DNA of 64,000 nucleotides. Source: Bradyrhizobium sp. 4 (GTDB lineage Bacteria; Pseudomonadota; Alphaproteobacteria; Rhizobiales; Xanthobacteraceae). Positions 34,469 to 42,952 of the stretch are shown piece by piece. A program made the translations under genes and the position numbers. The stretch covers positions 7,156,001-7,220,000 of the forward strand of contig NZ_CP064686.1 in the NCBI RefSeq assembly GCF_023100905.1. The letters run 5' to 3'. The notes beneath the pieces are model-generated. The model had not been told where the DNA came from. It did no database searches and was given only the letters and a program-made list of their open reading frames with translations. How positions within the stretch are numbered: position 1 is the stretch's first letter; every line of letters begins with the position of its first letter.

Positions 34469-34606
34469 CCGTCACCCTGAGGTGCTCGCCTCTTCGGCGA
34501 GCCTCGAAGGGCGACGGCCCGGTTGCCGGCTGAATCGTGGCCGCTCATCCTTCGAGGCTCCCCCTGCGGTGCTCTGCACCGCAGGCCTCGCACCTCAGGA
34601 TGACGG
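34469..34606. repeat. REPIN-like palindromic element (CACCCTGAGGTGC family)
   Basis: Left arm CCGTCACCCTGAGGTGC mirrors the right arm GCACCTCAGGATGACGG; inner hairpins include CTCTTCGGCGAG and CCTGCGGTG/CACCGCAGG. It is the only copy of this family in the window. Confidence 0.8.
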
Positions 34607-34685
34607 GTCTGGCAGCTCCGTCGAACCCACCCTCCCCCCACCGCGACCAACATCCGGGCGACCTCTCCCGCCCGGAGCCTTTGGC

Positions 34686-35339
34686 ATGGACTGGACCTGG
34701 TATCTCTTCCGCTTCGACGGCCGCATCAACCGCGCCTTGCTGTGGCAGGCGCTGCTGATCGTCATGGTGCTGGCCTGCATGCTCGGGATGATCGACCAGG
34801 CCATCAAGGTGCTGAACGGGGCCGCGACTTTCGCCTTCAACTTCAAGGTCGACTTCGATTTCGGTGTCGACGACATCTTCAACGTGGTCGATCCCAGGGC
34901 CTATCGTCTGCTGGCAACGACCGATCGCGCGACCCTCATCCTCAAGGTGCTCGGAAGCTCGCTATTCCTGTGGATCTATCTCGCGACCGCGACCAAGCGG
35001 CTGCACGATCGCGACCGGAGCGGCTGGTGGCTGGTTTCGTTCTTCGTCGTGCCCGCGTTGTTCGACCAGTTCTCGGACCTGCTGCCTACCGAATCAAACT
35101 GGGTTGTTGCCCTCGCCTGGGCCGTGCACATTCCGTGGTTTTGGGGCCTCGTGGAAATGTTCATTGTGCCCGGCACCTCGGGCGACAACCGGTTCGGCGC
35201 CGATCCGTTGGCCGACGTTGAAGATGACTCGGCGCCCGCCCCGCCGCTGGCGAAAACCTGGGACCAGCAGAGCGAGATCGAATTTGTCCCGCCCAGTGCT
35301 AGCCCACCCGGCGGCATGCATGTTAAGCGGGGCGCATGA
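34686..35339 (+). CDS. DUF805 family membrane protein
   Basis: Inner-membrane protein of 217 aa. The N-terminus WYLFRFDGRINRALLW is the DUF805 signature. Helices include ALLIVMVLACMLGMIDQAI, ILKVLGSSLFLWIYLATATK (followed by the family KRLHDRDRSGWW motif), LVSFFVVPALFDQFSDLL and VVALAWAVHIPWFWGLVEMF. The cytosolic C-terminus is acidic/Pro-rich. Function is unknown. The start is the ATG at 34686 and the stop overlaps dapE by ATGA, so it is co-translated with dapE. Confidence 0.88.
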   Translation: MDWTWYLFRFDGRINRALLWQALLIVMVLACMLGMIDQAIKVLNGAATFAFNFKVDFDFGVDDIFNVVDPRAYRLLATTDRATLILKVLGSSLFLWIYLATATKRLHDRDRSGWWLVSFFVVPALFDQFSDLLPTESNWVVALAWAVHIPWFWGLVEMFIVPGTSGDNRFGADPLADVEDDSAPAPPLAKTWDQQSEIEFVPPSASPPGGMHVKRGA

Positions 35340-36514
35340 CCGATGCTCTCTCGATTGCCCGCGATCTCATCCGCTGCCCCTCGGTAACCCCGGCCGATGC
35401 CGGTGCGCTGGGCGTGCTCGAACAAGCCCTCAATGCGGCAGGCTTCACATGCCACCGCGTGACCTTCAGCGAGCCCGGCACCGCCAACGTCGACAACCTC
35501 TATGCGCGGATCGGCACTGACGGGCCGCACATCACCTTTGCCGGCCACACCGACGTGGTGCCGCCTGGCGACGAGAGCGCCTGGAGCGTCGGCGCGTTCT
35601 CGGGCGAGGTGAAAGACGGCTTTCTGCATGGCCGCGGCGCGGTCGATATGAAGGGCGGCATCGCCTGCTCGGTCGCCGCGGTGCTGGGGCATCTCGCCGC
35701 GAACGACGGCAAGCCGCGCAGCGACGGCCAAAAATCGGGCTCGGGTTCGATCTCGTTCCTGATCACCGGCGACGAGGAAGACGTCTCCATCAACGGTACC
35801 ATCAAGCTGCTGAAGTGGGCGGCGGAGCGCGGCGAGAAGTTCGACCATTGCGTGCTGGGCGAGCCCTCCAATGTCGAGACGCTCGGCGACACTATCAAGG
35901 TCGGCCGCCGCGGCTCGCAATCCGGCACGCTGTATGTCGACGGCGTGCAGGGCCACGTCGCCTATCCGCACCGCGCCGCCAATCCGGTGCCTGATATCTC
36001 GCGGCTGATCGTGGCCATCTCGGACGAGCCGCTCGACCATGGCAGCGCGCAGTTCCAGGCCTCCAATCTCGAATTCACCTCGGTCGACGTCGGCAACACC
36101 GCCAACAACGTCATCCCGGGACAAGCCCGCGCAAAATTCAACATCCGCTACAACGACAACCACACCCAGGCGAGCCTGCGCGAGCTGGTCGAGACGCGGC
36201 TGACCAAAGCCTGCGGCAACCGCATTCGCGCCCGCATCGTCTGGGAGCCCTCGAACTCGAACGTATTCGTGACCAAGCCCGGACCGTTCACCGAACTCGC
36301 GGTGTCCGCGATCGAGGAGGTGACGGGCCGCAAGCCGGAGCTGTCGACCTCAGGCGGCACCTCGGATGCGCGCTTCATCTCGAGCTATTGCCCGGTGATC
36401 GAATTCGGCCTGGTCGGCCAGACCATGCACCAGGTCGACGAACGTGTGCCGGTTCAGGATCTGGAGCAGCTGACCAAGGTGTATCGCGGGATTTTGGCGA
36501 GGTATTTTGGGTAG
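35336..36514 (+). CDS. dapE: Succinyl-diaminopimelate desuccinylase
   Basis: Zinc-dependent M20 peptidase-family enzyme, 392 aa, hydrolysing N-succinyl-LL-diaminopimelate. Metal ligands and the catalytic Glu are in TFAGHTDVVPPGD, GRGAVDMKGGIA and ITGDEEDVSIN. The dimerisation domain starts around residue 185 (GRRGSQSGTLYVDGVQGHVAYP), and the C-terminal His ligand is in GLVGQTMHQVDE. It has a short insert (about 120-135, PRSDGQKSGSG) relative to E. coli. It completes the dapD-DUF805-dapE set. Confidence 0.95.
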   Translation: MTDALSIARDLIRCPSVTPADAGALGVLEQALNAAGFTCHRVTFSEPGTANVDNLYARIGTDGPHITFAGHTDVVPPGDESAWSVGAFSGEVKDGFLHGRGAVDMKGGIACSVAAVLGHLAANDGKPRSDGQKSGSGSISFLITGDEEDVSINGTIKLLKWAAERGEKFDHCVLGEPSNVETLGDTIKVGRRGSQSGTLYVDGVQGHVAYPHRAANPVPDISRLIVAISDEPLDHGSAQFQASNLEFTSVDVGNTANNVIPGQARAKFNIRYNDNHTQASLRELVETRLTKACGNRIRARIVWEPSNSNVFVTKPGPFTELAVSAIEEVTGRKPELSTSGGTSDARFISSYCPVIEFGLVGQTMHQVDERVPVQDLEQLTKVYRGILARYFG

Positions 36515-36539
36515 GGCGCGATTGCCTGCCCAAACTCCG

Positions 36540-36644
36540 CTGTCATCGCCCGCCTTGACCGGGCGATCCACTAATTCGAGACAGCAGTGATTGATCCGAG
36601 GGGCCGCGGCGTACTGGATTCCCCGCCTTCGCGGGGAATGACAG
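36540..36644. repeat. REPIN-like palindromic element between convergent dapE and truA
   Basis: CTGTCATCGCCCG...CCGGGCGATCCA on the left is mirrored by TACTGGATTCCCC...GGGGAATGACAG on the right. It may also serve as a bidirectional terminator. Same broad family as 40384, 40811, 53642, 58583 and 61279. Confidence 0.85.
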
Positions 36645-36678
36645 TGGTGGGCGTGGCGAGAGTTTCTAGCCTCGCGCT

Positions 36679-37416
36679 CTAATAATCTACCTGCATCAGA
36701 TACAGCCCGTCCGGCGGGGCGACGATGCCGCAGGCGGCGCGGTTGCGCGCGGCGAGCGCTGCGGAGAGATCGTCGGCGGTCCAGCGGCCTTCACCGACCC
36801 ACATCAGCGACCCCACCATGGAGCGCACCTGGCTGTGCAGGAACGAGCGCGCCGAAGTGAGAATAACGATCTCGCGCCCGTCGCGCAGCACGTCGAGCTG
36901 ATCGAGCGTCTTCTCCGGCGATTTGGCCTGACACTCGGTGTCGCGGAAGGTGGTGAAATCGTGCTTGCCGAGCAGGCGCTGTGCCGCCGCATGCATCGCA
37001 TCGGCATCGAGCCGGCGCGGCACGCGCCAGGCGTGGCCGGCATCGAGCGCGAGATTGGCACGGGTGTTGACGATGCGGTAGCGGTAGTGGCGCTTCACGG
37101 CCGAGAAGCGCGCTTCGAAACTATCAGGTACGATGTCGGCCTCGAGCACGGCGATCGGATGCGGGCGCAAATGCGCATTCAAGCCGTCGCGAAAACGGCC
37201 CGGCGGAAACTGCTTGTCGATATCGACATGCGCGACCTGGCCACGCGCATGCACACCGGCATCGGTGCGCCCGGCGCCGTGCACGCGCGCATCCGCGCCG
37301 GTCATCGCCTTCACCGCCGCTTCCAGCGCGCCTTGCACCGAGGGCAGCGTCTCCTGCACCTGCCAGCCGAAGAACGGTGCGCCGTCATATTCGATGATGA
37401 GCTTGTAGCGGGGCAT
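36679..37416 (-). CDS. truA: tRNA pseudouridine38-40 synthase
   Basis: Makes pseudouridine at positions 38-40 of the tRNA anticodon arm, 245 aa. The catalytic Asp is in GAGRTDAGVHARGQVAH. The N-terminal MPRYKLIIEYDGAPFFGWQ and the C-terminal FLHSQVRSMVGSLMWVGEG are family signatures. The start is the ATG at 37416, overlapping the fmt stop codon by one base (TGATG), so fmt and truA are translationally coupled. The reading frame extends further upstream inside fmt, but this is not coding. Confidence 0.96.
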   Translation of the reverse strand: MPRYKLIIEYDGAPFFGWQVQETLPSVQGALEAAVKAMTGADARVHGAGRTDAGVHARGQVAHVDIDKQFPPGRFRDGLNAHLRPHPIAVLEADIVPDSFEARFSAVKRHYRYRIVNTRANLALDAGHAWRVPRRLDADAMHAAAQRLLGKHDFTTFRDTECQAKSPEKTLDQLDVLRDGREIVILTSARSFLHSQVRSMVGSLMWVGEGRWTADDLSAALAARNRAACGIVAPPDGLYLMQVDY

Positions 37417-38339
37417 CAGGCCAGCCGCATCGGCGGCTTCAACGGTACGCCGCGCAGGAAATCCGCGGCCTGCATGCGCGCCTTGCCTTCGCGCTGGAGC
37501 TCGATCAGACGGATTGCACCGTCGCCGCAGGCGATGGTGAGGTGATCGTCGAGCACCTCGCCGGGTGCGCCCGCGCCTTTCGCCAGCTCGCAACGCAGGA
37601 TCTTGACCCGCGCATTCTCAAGCTCGGCCCAGGCGCCGGGAAACGGCGACAGTCCGTGGATATGACGCAGCACCTCCCGCGCGGGCCTGGTCCAGTCGAT
37701 CCGCGCTTCGGCTTTGTCGATCTTGGCGGCATAGGTGACGCCGTCCTCGCTCTGCTTTTTGAGCTGGAGCCCGCCGCGGTCGAGCGCGGCCATGGCGCGC
37801 ACCATCAGGTCCGCACCAAGCCGGGACAGACGATCGTGCAGATCGAGCGCCGTCATGGTGTCCGTGATCGCGAGACGCTCGGCCATGGCGACGTCGCCGG
37901 TGTCGAGGCCAACATCCATCTTCATCACCATCACGCCGCTCTCGGCATCGCCGGCCATGATCGCGCGGTTGATGGGAGCTGCACCGCGCCAGCGTGGCAG
38001 CAGCGAGGCGTGCAGATTGTAGCAGCCGAGCTTTGGCGCATCGAGGATCGCCTGCGGCAGGATCATGCCATAGGCGACGACGACGGCGGCATCGGCGTCG
38101 AAGGCGCGGAATTCTTCCAGCGCCTCCGGCGTTTTCAACGTCTTCGGCGTCAGCACGGGCACGCCAAGCTTTCGCGCGGCCTCTTCCACCGGGGTCGGCT
38201 GCAATTGCAGGCCGCGCCGGCCGCCGGGCTTGGGCGCGCGCGTATACACGGCCACGATCTCGTGGCCGTGCGCGACGAGCTCGAGCAGCGTCGGCACGGA
38301 GAAATCGGGCGTGCCCATGAAGATCAGGCGGAGGGGCAT
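37416..38339 (-). CDS. fmt: Methionyl-tRNA formyltransferase
   Basis: Formylates initiator Met-tRNA using 10-formyltetrahydrofolate, 307 aa. N-terminal LIFMGTPDFSVPTL, the folate/catalytic motif NLHASLLPRWRGAAPI (Asn, His) and MKMDVGLDTGDVA are present. The C-terminal OB-like domain (from about 205) ends PLKPPMRLA. The start is the ATG at 38339; the longer frame to 38399 is repeat DNA. It lies between def, separated by a palindromic repeat, and truA, as in many alphaproteobacteria. Confidence 0.96.
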   Translation of the reverse strand: MPLRLIFMGTPDFSVPTLLELVAHGHEIVAVYTRAPKPGGRRGLQLQPTPVEEAARKLGVPVLTPKTLKTPEALEEFRAFDADAAVVVAYGMILPQAILDAPKLGCYNLHASLLPRWRGAAPINRAIMAGDAESGVMVMKMDVGLDTGDVAMAERLAITDTMTALDLHDRLSRLGADLMVRAMAALDRGGLQLKKQSEDGVTYAAKIDKAEARIDWTRPAREVLRHIHGLSPFPGAWAELENARVKILRCELAKGAGAPGEVLDDHLTIACGDGAIRLIELQREGKARMQAADFLRGVPLKPPMRLA

Positions 38340-38368
38340 GTGGCGGCGCTCGGTAAGGCTTGTTTCTC

Positions 38369-38459
38369 CGTCATGCCCGGGCTTGTCCCGGGCATCCACG
38401 GTCTTGGCGACAAAGCAAGCAAGGCGTGGATGGCCGGGTCAAGCCCGGCCATGAGGACG
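38369..38459. repeat. REPIN-like palindromic element between def and fmt
   Basis: CGTCATGCCCGGG...CCCGGGCATCCACG on the left and CGTGGATGGCCGGG...GGCCATGAGGACG on the right; imperfect at the right end. Same family as 31361-31473. Confidence 0.8.
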
Positions 38460-38473
38460 AGAGAGAACCCGGC

Positions 38474-38998
38474 TCACTCCGCGCGCTTGGCGGCTTTCTC
38501 GAACTTCTTGATCACGCGGTCGCGCTTGAGCTTGGACAGATAGTCGACGAACAGGACGCCGTTGAGATGGTCGATCTCGTGCTGGATGCAGGTGGCGTAG
38601 AGGCCTTCGGCGTCCTCCTCGTGCACCTTGCCGTCCAGATCGATGTAGCGCACCCGCACCTTCGCGGGACGCTCGACCTCCTCGTAATATTCGGGGATCG
38701 ACAGGCAGCCTTCCTCATAGACAGACAGGTCCTCGGAGGAGGCGATGATTTCCGGATTGATGAAGACGCGCGGCTCGGGCTTGGTCTCGCCGTCCTGGTC
38801 GGGCTTGGCGAGGTCCATGGTGATCAGCCGCAACGGCCGCGCGACCTGGATCGCCGCGAGCCCGATCCCGGGCGCGTCGTACATGGTCTCGAACATGTCG
38901 TCGGCAAGCTTGCGGATCTCCGGCGTGACCTTCTCGATCGGCTTGGAGACCAGACGCAGCTGCTTGTCGGGCAGGATGATGATTTCTCTGAGGGCCAT
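38474..38998 (-). CDS. def: Peptide deformylase
   Basis: Metalloenzyme that removes the N-formyl group from nascent proteins, 174 aa. All three class 1 motifs are intact: GIGLAAIQV, EGCLSIP and HEIDH (Cys and two His as metal ligands, Glu as base). It starts the minus-strand def-fmt-truA run, which couples formylation and deformylation genes. Its promoter lies in the divergent region before rmuC, which carries a 9-bp inverted repeat and TTAACC words. Confidence 0.97.
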   Translation of the reverse strand: MALREIIILPDKQLRLVSKPIEKVTPEIRKLADDMFETMYDAPGIGLAAIQVARPLRLITMDLAKPDQDGETKPEPRVFINPEIIASSEDLSVYEEGCLSIPEYYEEVERPAKVRVRYIDLDGKVHEEDAEGLYATCIQHEIDHLNGVLFVDYLSKLKRDRVIKKFEKAAKRAE

Positions 38999-39045
38999 GG
39001 CCGCGATTTAAGCCGCGCGCCCGATGCGGTCAATCCGGCCCGGAA

Positions 39046-39107
39046 CCCCGTTAACCCTCCGCTAACCATAAAACTTCAGGTTTCGTTAACCATAAAATTT
39101 AACGGGG
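39046..39107. promoter_or_regulatory. def/rmuC divergent promoter region with inverted repeat and CtrA-like sites
   Basis: CCCCGTTAA (39046-39054) is the exact inverse of TTAACGGGG (39099-39107). Between them, TTAA-N7-CTAA (39051-39065) and repeated TAACCATAAAA words resemble the alphaproteobacterial cell-cycle CtrA box (TTAA-N7-TTAA). Regulation by CtrA is only a suggestion. Confidence 0.35.
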
Positions 39108-39169
39108 CATTTACCCTAAATGTTCGCTATTCGTTCGTGCGGCCGAGCGAATCGGCTAGAAGCAGGGGC

Positions 39170-40369
39170 ATGAACGAGATCATTTTCATGCTCGGCGACT
39201 GGCCGGTGCGCACCGTGGACGCGCTGATCGGCTTCGGTGCCCTGGTCCTCATCCTGATGGTGGTGATCGCCGTCGTGATCGCGCGCTCCGGGCGGCGCGG
39301 GGCGGAACTCGCGATGGCCAACGCCATCCGCGCCGACGAACTCGAGGAGCGCATCAGCCAGATGCTGCATGCCCAGAGCGAGGCTTCGGGGCGGGTCGAC
39401 GCCATGACCCAGACGCTGGCCGGCCGCCAGGCCGACATGGCACGCGCGGTCAACGAGCGGCTGGATTCGGTGACCCACCGCGTCGGCCAGTCCATGGAGC
39501 ACACCACCCGCAACACCATGGAGAGCCTGCGCGCGCTGCACGAGCGGCTCGGCATCATCGATAGCGCGCACAAGAACCTCACCGACCTCACCACGCAGGT
39601 GACGACCCTGCGCGATGTGCTCGCCAACAAGCAGTCGCGCGGCGCCTTCGGTCAGGCGCGGATGGAAGCGATCGTCCAGGATGGTCTGCCGAAGGGCGCC
39701 TACGAGTTCCAGTTCACGCTCTCGACCGGCAAGCGTCCGGACTGCGTCGTATTCCTGCCCGACCAGCGGCCACTCTGCATCGACGCGAAGTTTCCGCTGG
39801 AAGCGATGACCGCGCTGCATGACGCGCGCACCGACGAGGAGAAGCGCATCGCCACGCAGCGGCTGCGCGGCGATGTCATGAAGCATGTCAGCGACATCGC
39901 CGAGAAATATCTCGTCGCCGGCGAGACCCAGGACATGGCGCTGATGTTCGTGCCGTCGGAATCGGTCTACGCCGAGATCCACGACGGTTTCGACGACGTC
40001 ATCCAGAAGGCGTATCGCGCCCGTGTCGTGCTGGTGTCGCCGTCGCTTTTGATGCTGGCGATCCAGGTGATGCAGCAGATCATGAAGGACGCGCGCATGC
40101 GCGACGCCGCCGACCAGATCCGCACCGAGGTGATCAAGCTCGGCGACGACCTCGGCCGCCTGCGCGATCGCGTGCTGAAGCTCCAGAAGCATTTTGCCGA
40201 CGCCAACGAGGACGTGCGGCAGGTGCTGATCTCCGCCGACAAGATCGAGAAACGCGCCGGGCGCATCGAGGAGCTCGATTTCAGCAAGAGCGATGCGCCG
40301 GAAGCGCCGCATCTCGTAGCGACCGGCGCTGCCGAACTGTTCCCGCGGAAGCTCCAGGCGGGGGAGTGA
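39170..40369 (+). CDS. rmuC: DNA recombination protein RmuC
   Basis: RmuC-family protein, 399 aa, linked to limiting recombination at inverted repeats. It has one N-terminal membrane helix (LIGFGALVLILMVVIAVVIA) and a coiled coil (about 55-155). The endonuclease-like core carries FGQARMEAIVQDGLP, DCVVFLPDQRPLCIDAKFPLEA (PD-(D/E)xK-like) and MFVPSESVYAEIHD. The C-terminal helices end with KLQKHFADANEDVRQ. The start is the ATG at 39170. A longer frame runs back through def on the other strand and is not coding. Notably it is next to palindromic repeats, the structures E. coli RmuC affects. Confidence 0.92.
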   Translation: MNEIIFMLGDWPVRTVDALIGFGALVLILMVVIAVVIARSGRRGAELAMANAIRADELEERISQMLHAQSEASGRVDAMTQTLAGRQADMARAVNERLDSVTHRVGQSMEHTTRNTMESLRALHERLGIIDSAHKNLTDLTTQVTTLRDVLANKQSRGAFGQARMEAIVQDGLPKGAYEFQFTLSTGKRPDCVVFLPDQRPLCIDAKFPLEAMTALHDARTDEEKRIATQRLRGDVMKHVSDIAEKYLVAGETQDMALMFVPSESVYAEIHDGFDDVIQKAYRARVVLVSPSLLMLAIQVMQQIMKDARMRDAADQIRTEVIKLGDDLGRLRDRVLKLQKHFADANEDVRQVLISADKIEKRAGRIEELDFSKSDAPEAPHLVATGAAELFPRKLQAGE

Positions 40370-40383
40370 GATTGTGGCACACT

Positions 40384-40492
40384 GTCATGCCCCGCGAAGG
40401 CGGGGCATCCAGTACGCCGCGGCAGTCATGATTGAACCGGGACGCTGGTGATTACTGGATCGTCCGCCTTCGCGGACGATGACAGCGGAGGG
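40384..40492 (+). repeat. 109-bp REPIN-like repeat, left copy flanking the GIY-YIG gene
   Basis: Identical at 100 of 109 positions to 40811-40919, in the same orientation. Internally palindromic: the hairpin GCCCCGC-GAAG-GCGGGGC at the left, CGTCCGC-CTTC-GCGGACG at the right, and outer GTCAT/ATGAC and CCAGTA/TACTGG arms. It ends 11 bp before the GIY-YIG start and its last bases (GGAGGG) form that gene's ribosome binding site. Confidence 0.92.
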
Positions 40493-40503
40493 AGAGGTAG
40501 CAG

Positions 40504-40806
40504 TTGGGCACACGCCACTACTACGTTTACATCCTCGCCAGCAAAATCGGCGGAACGCTGTACATCGGCGTGACCAATGATCTCATTCGTCGCGTGGCGG
40601 AACATAAGTCCAAGGTCATCGAGAGCTTTACGGAGAAGTACGATGTCGCAAGGCTCGTCTATTTCGAGCAGTTCGACGATCCCGAGAATGCTATCAAAAG
40701 GGAGAAGCGGCTGAAAAAGTGGAACAGGGCCTGGAAGGTTCGATTGATTGAGAAGAGCAATCCGAAATGGAACGACCTTTATCCCGGGATAGCCGGCCCA
40801 CCATGA
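40504..40806 (+). CDS. GIY-YIG nuclease domain protein (COG2827-like)
   Basis: Stand-alone GIY-YIG domain of 100 aa. The signature strands are YYVYILASK and LYIGVTND; the catalytic Arg is in LIRRVAEHK and the metal-ligand Glu in DPENAIKREKRLKKW. The start is the TTG at 40504 with GGAGGGAGAGG upstream. Such short proteins are often annotated as UvrC-like or UPF0213; substrates are mostly unknown. The gene fits tightly between two near-identical 109-bp palindromic repeats, the right copy beginning 5 bp after the stop. This suggests the gene and repeats move or spread together, or that the nuclease acts on the repeats. That link is inference. Confidence 0.88.
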   Translation: MGTRHYYVYILASKIGGTLYIGVTNDLIRRVAEHKSKVIESFTEKYDVARLVYFEQFDDPENAIKREKRLKKWNRAWKVRLIEKSNPKWNDLYPGIAGPP

Positions 40807-40810
40807 GTCC

Positions 40811-40919
40811 GTCATGCCCCGCGAAGGCGGGGCATCCAGTACGCCGCGGCGGCCGCGATTGAACCGAAATGCTGGTGGGTACTGGATCGTCCGCCTTCGC
40901 GGACGATGACAGCGGAGGG
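40811..40919 (+). repeat. 109-bp REPIN-like repeat, right copy flanking the GIY-YIG gene
   Basis: Direct-repeat partner of 40384-40492, with nine substitutions, all in the central spacer between the two hairpins. It begins 5 bp after the GIY-YIG stop codon. Confidence 0.92.
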
Positions 40920-40994
40920 GGCGACGACACCTCCTCTTTGGCTGGCAGGAGCGACACCTCACTTGTGGCCGCCAGAATCTGCTAACACCACCCC

Positions 40995-42359
40995 ATGACC
41001 GCACCCGACGCGACCTCGACTGCCGGCCCCGGCACGGCCCCCACCTCCTGGCGTGACAGCCTTGCCGTTTACCTGCAGCCGAGGGTGCTGATCGTGCTGT
41101 TCCTCGGCTTCTCGTCCGGGCTGCCGTTGGCGCTGTCGGGCTCGACGCTGCTGGTGTGGATGCGGGAATCCGGCGTCGATCTCAAGACCATCGGGCTGTT
41201 TGCGTTGGTCGGCACGCCCTACACGCTGAAATTCCTGTGGGCGCCGCTGGTGGATGCGATGCATGTGCCGCTGTTCACGCGCGCGTTCGGGCGGCGGCGC
41301 GGCTGGCTGCTGTTCTCGCAATTGCTGCTGATCGTCGCCATCCTGCTGCTGGCGCTGACCGATCCCGCGCGCTCGCCGTTCTACGTCGCGCTCGGCGCGT
41401 TGCTGGTGGCGACGGCCTCGTCGACGCAGGACATCGTGGTCGATGCCTTCCGCGTCGAGAGCCTGCCGGAAAGCGAGCAGGCTGCCGGCATGGCGTCCTA
41501 TGTCGCGGCCTATCGCATCGGCATGCTGGTCTCGACCGCCGGCGCGCTGTTCATCGTCTCGGGCTTCGAGAGCACCGGCATCACCCGCACGTCCGCCTGG
41601 ATGTGGGGCTATGTGGTGATGGCGGCGATGGTGCTGATCGGGACGATCACGGCGCTGGTCGCGACTGAGCCCGAGCAGTCGGTGCGGGCAGAAGCCGCGA
41701 CGCAGACGCAAACCGCGTTCGCGCGCGTGCTGCACGCGGCGGTCGGAGCCTTCTCGGAATTCCTGACGCGCAAGGACGCGCTTGCGGCACTCGCCTTCGT
41801 CGTGCTGTTCAAGTTCACCGACGCCTTCTCCGGCACGATGACCGCGCCGTTCGTGATCGACCTCGGCTTCTCCCGCAACGACTATGCGGCGATCGTGAAG
41901 GGCGTGGGCCTCGCGGCGACGCTGATCGGCGGCTTTGCCGGCGGCTTCGTCGCCCGGCGCTATTCGCTCGCAACCAGCCTCTGGATCGGCGGCGTGGTGC
42001 AGGCGCTCGCGAACCTCTCCTTCTCCTGGCTGGCCTTCGTCGGCACCAGCCAATGGGCGCTCGCCTTCGCCATCACTTGTGAGAACTTCACCAGCGCCAT
42101 CGGCACGGTGATCTTCGTCGCCTATCTTTCGGCGCTCTGCCAGAACCCGCTGCACACGGCGACGCAATATGCGCTGCTCACCGCTCTTGCCGCGGTGGGG
42201 CGGACCTATCTCTCGTCAGGCGCCGGCTTCGTGGCTGATACGACTGGCTGGCCGCTGTTCTTCGTGATCTGCATGCTGGTGGCGATCCCAAGCCTGGTGC
42301 TGCTGGCCTGGCTGCAGAAGCGCGGGCATTTTGATGCGCTGGGGCCGATGAGGGTTTAG
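40995..42359 (+). CDS. AmpG-type MFS muropeptide permease
   Basis: Major facilitator superfamily transporter of 454 aa with about 12-14 membrane helices. It starts with YLQPRVLIVLFLGFSSGLPL, the AmpG signature. Further family marks are SGVDLKTIGLFALVGTPYTLKFLW with LVDAMHVP, the cytosolic FGRRRGWLL and ATASSTQDIVVDAFRVE. AmpG imports GlcNAc-anhydroMurNAc-peptides for cell-wall recycling. No ampD or nagZ is adjacent. The assignment to the AmpG family is solid; the exact substrate is by family. Confidence 0.88.
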   Translation: MTAPDATSTAGPGTAPTSWRDSLAVYLQPRVLIVLFLGFSSGLPLALSGSTLLVWMRESGVDLKTIGLFALVGTPYTLKFLWAPLVDAMHVPLFTRAFGRRRGWLLFSQLLLIVAILLLALTDPARSPFYVALGALLVATASSTQDIVVDAFRVESLPESEQAAGMASYVAAYRIGMLVSTAGALFIVSGFESTGITRTSAWMWGYVVMAAMVLIGTITALVATEPEQSVRAEAATQTQTAFARVLHAAVGAFSEFLTRKDALAALAFVVLFKFTDAFSGTMTAPFVIDLGFSRNDYAAIVKGVGLAATLIGGFAGGFVARRYSLATSLWIGGVVQALANLSFSWLAFVGTSQWALAFAITCENFTSAIGTVIFVAYLSALCQNPLHTATQYALLTALAAVGRTYLSSGAGFVADTTGWPLFFVICMLVAIPSLVLLAWLQKRGHFDALGPMRV

Positions 42360-42376
42360 ACCGGCTCTCTCACCTT

Positions 42377-42463
42377 CGTCATTGCGAGCGAAGCGAAGCA
42401 ATCCAGACTGCCGCCGCGGAGGCGGTCTGGATTGCTTCGTCGCAAGTGCTCCTCGCAATGACG
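42377..42463. repeat. REPIN-like palindromic element (CATTGCGAG family)
   Basis: CGTCATTGCGAGCGAAGC...CTCGCAATGACG outer arms and a near-perfect inner AATCCAGAC-CGCCGCGGAGGCG-GTCTGGATT hairpin. Same family as 29233-29318. It lies between the convergent permease and hypothetical gene and may terminate both. Confidence 0.88.
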
Positions 42464-42488
42464 ACGGAGAGAGCAGAGCGAATCGCCT

Positions 42489-42926
42489 CTACTGCTTCTT
42501 GATCAGGCTCCACTTCGTGATCACGGCCTCGCTCATCTGGCCGGGGTCGCTGGCGCAGGCGACTTCGTCGACCTTGACCGAGATCTCCTTGCCGGCGAAC
42601 GTCTTCAGCTGTGCGGCCTGCGCATCGCCGCTGGGAACGAGCTGGAAGGTTTCGGGGCCGGTCTCGAGATTGCACAACCCGTTCGGTGGCGGCAGCCGGC
42701 GCGGCTCGGAGGTGATCTGGTAGGTCGCAACCCGCTTGCCGACGTTCTTGACGTCGCGCACTTTCATCGTGTTCAGCTCGCCCGAGAGCACCTCGCCGGC
42801 ATTGATCGGCTTGCCGGGCTTCGACGGCGGCGGAGCCCCGTCGTCCTGCTGCGCGGAGATAGCCGGCGTCGCCAGCATCGCCATCGTCGCAACCAAAGCC
42901 CATCGTGTGGCGAAAAGTTTCGTCAT
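42489..42926 (-). CDS. Secreted hypothetical protein (145 aa)
   Basis: Exported protein with signal peptide ATRWALVATMAMLATPAISA and a Pro-rich stretch (DDGAPPPSKPGKP). The mature domain contains LSGELNTMKVRDVKNVGKRVATYQITSEPR, a Cys pair (GLCNLETG and VACASDPGQ) and a C-terminal EAVITKWSLIKKQ. No named family is recognised. It is downstream of recR on the same strand, 26 bp after it, so it may belong to that transcript. Confidence 0.75.
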   Translation of the reverse strand: MTKLFATRWALVATMAMLATPAISAQQDDGAPPPSKPGKPINAGEVLSGELNTMKVRDVKNVGKRVATYQITSEPRRLPPPNGLCNLETGPETFQLVPSGDAQAAQLKTFAGKEISVKVDEVACASDPGQMSEAVITKWSLIKKQ

Positions 42927-42952
42927 ATCGTCCGTTCCGTAAGTCTGGATGT

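Noticed and set aside
40384..40919. Classical IS or RAYT transposon
   Set aside because: No Y1/HUH transposase motifs are present; the only gene encodes a GIY-YIG domain. It is reported instead as a possible repeat-associated nuclease unit.
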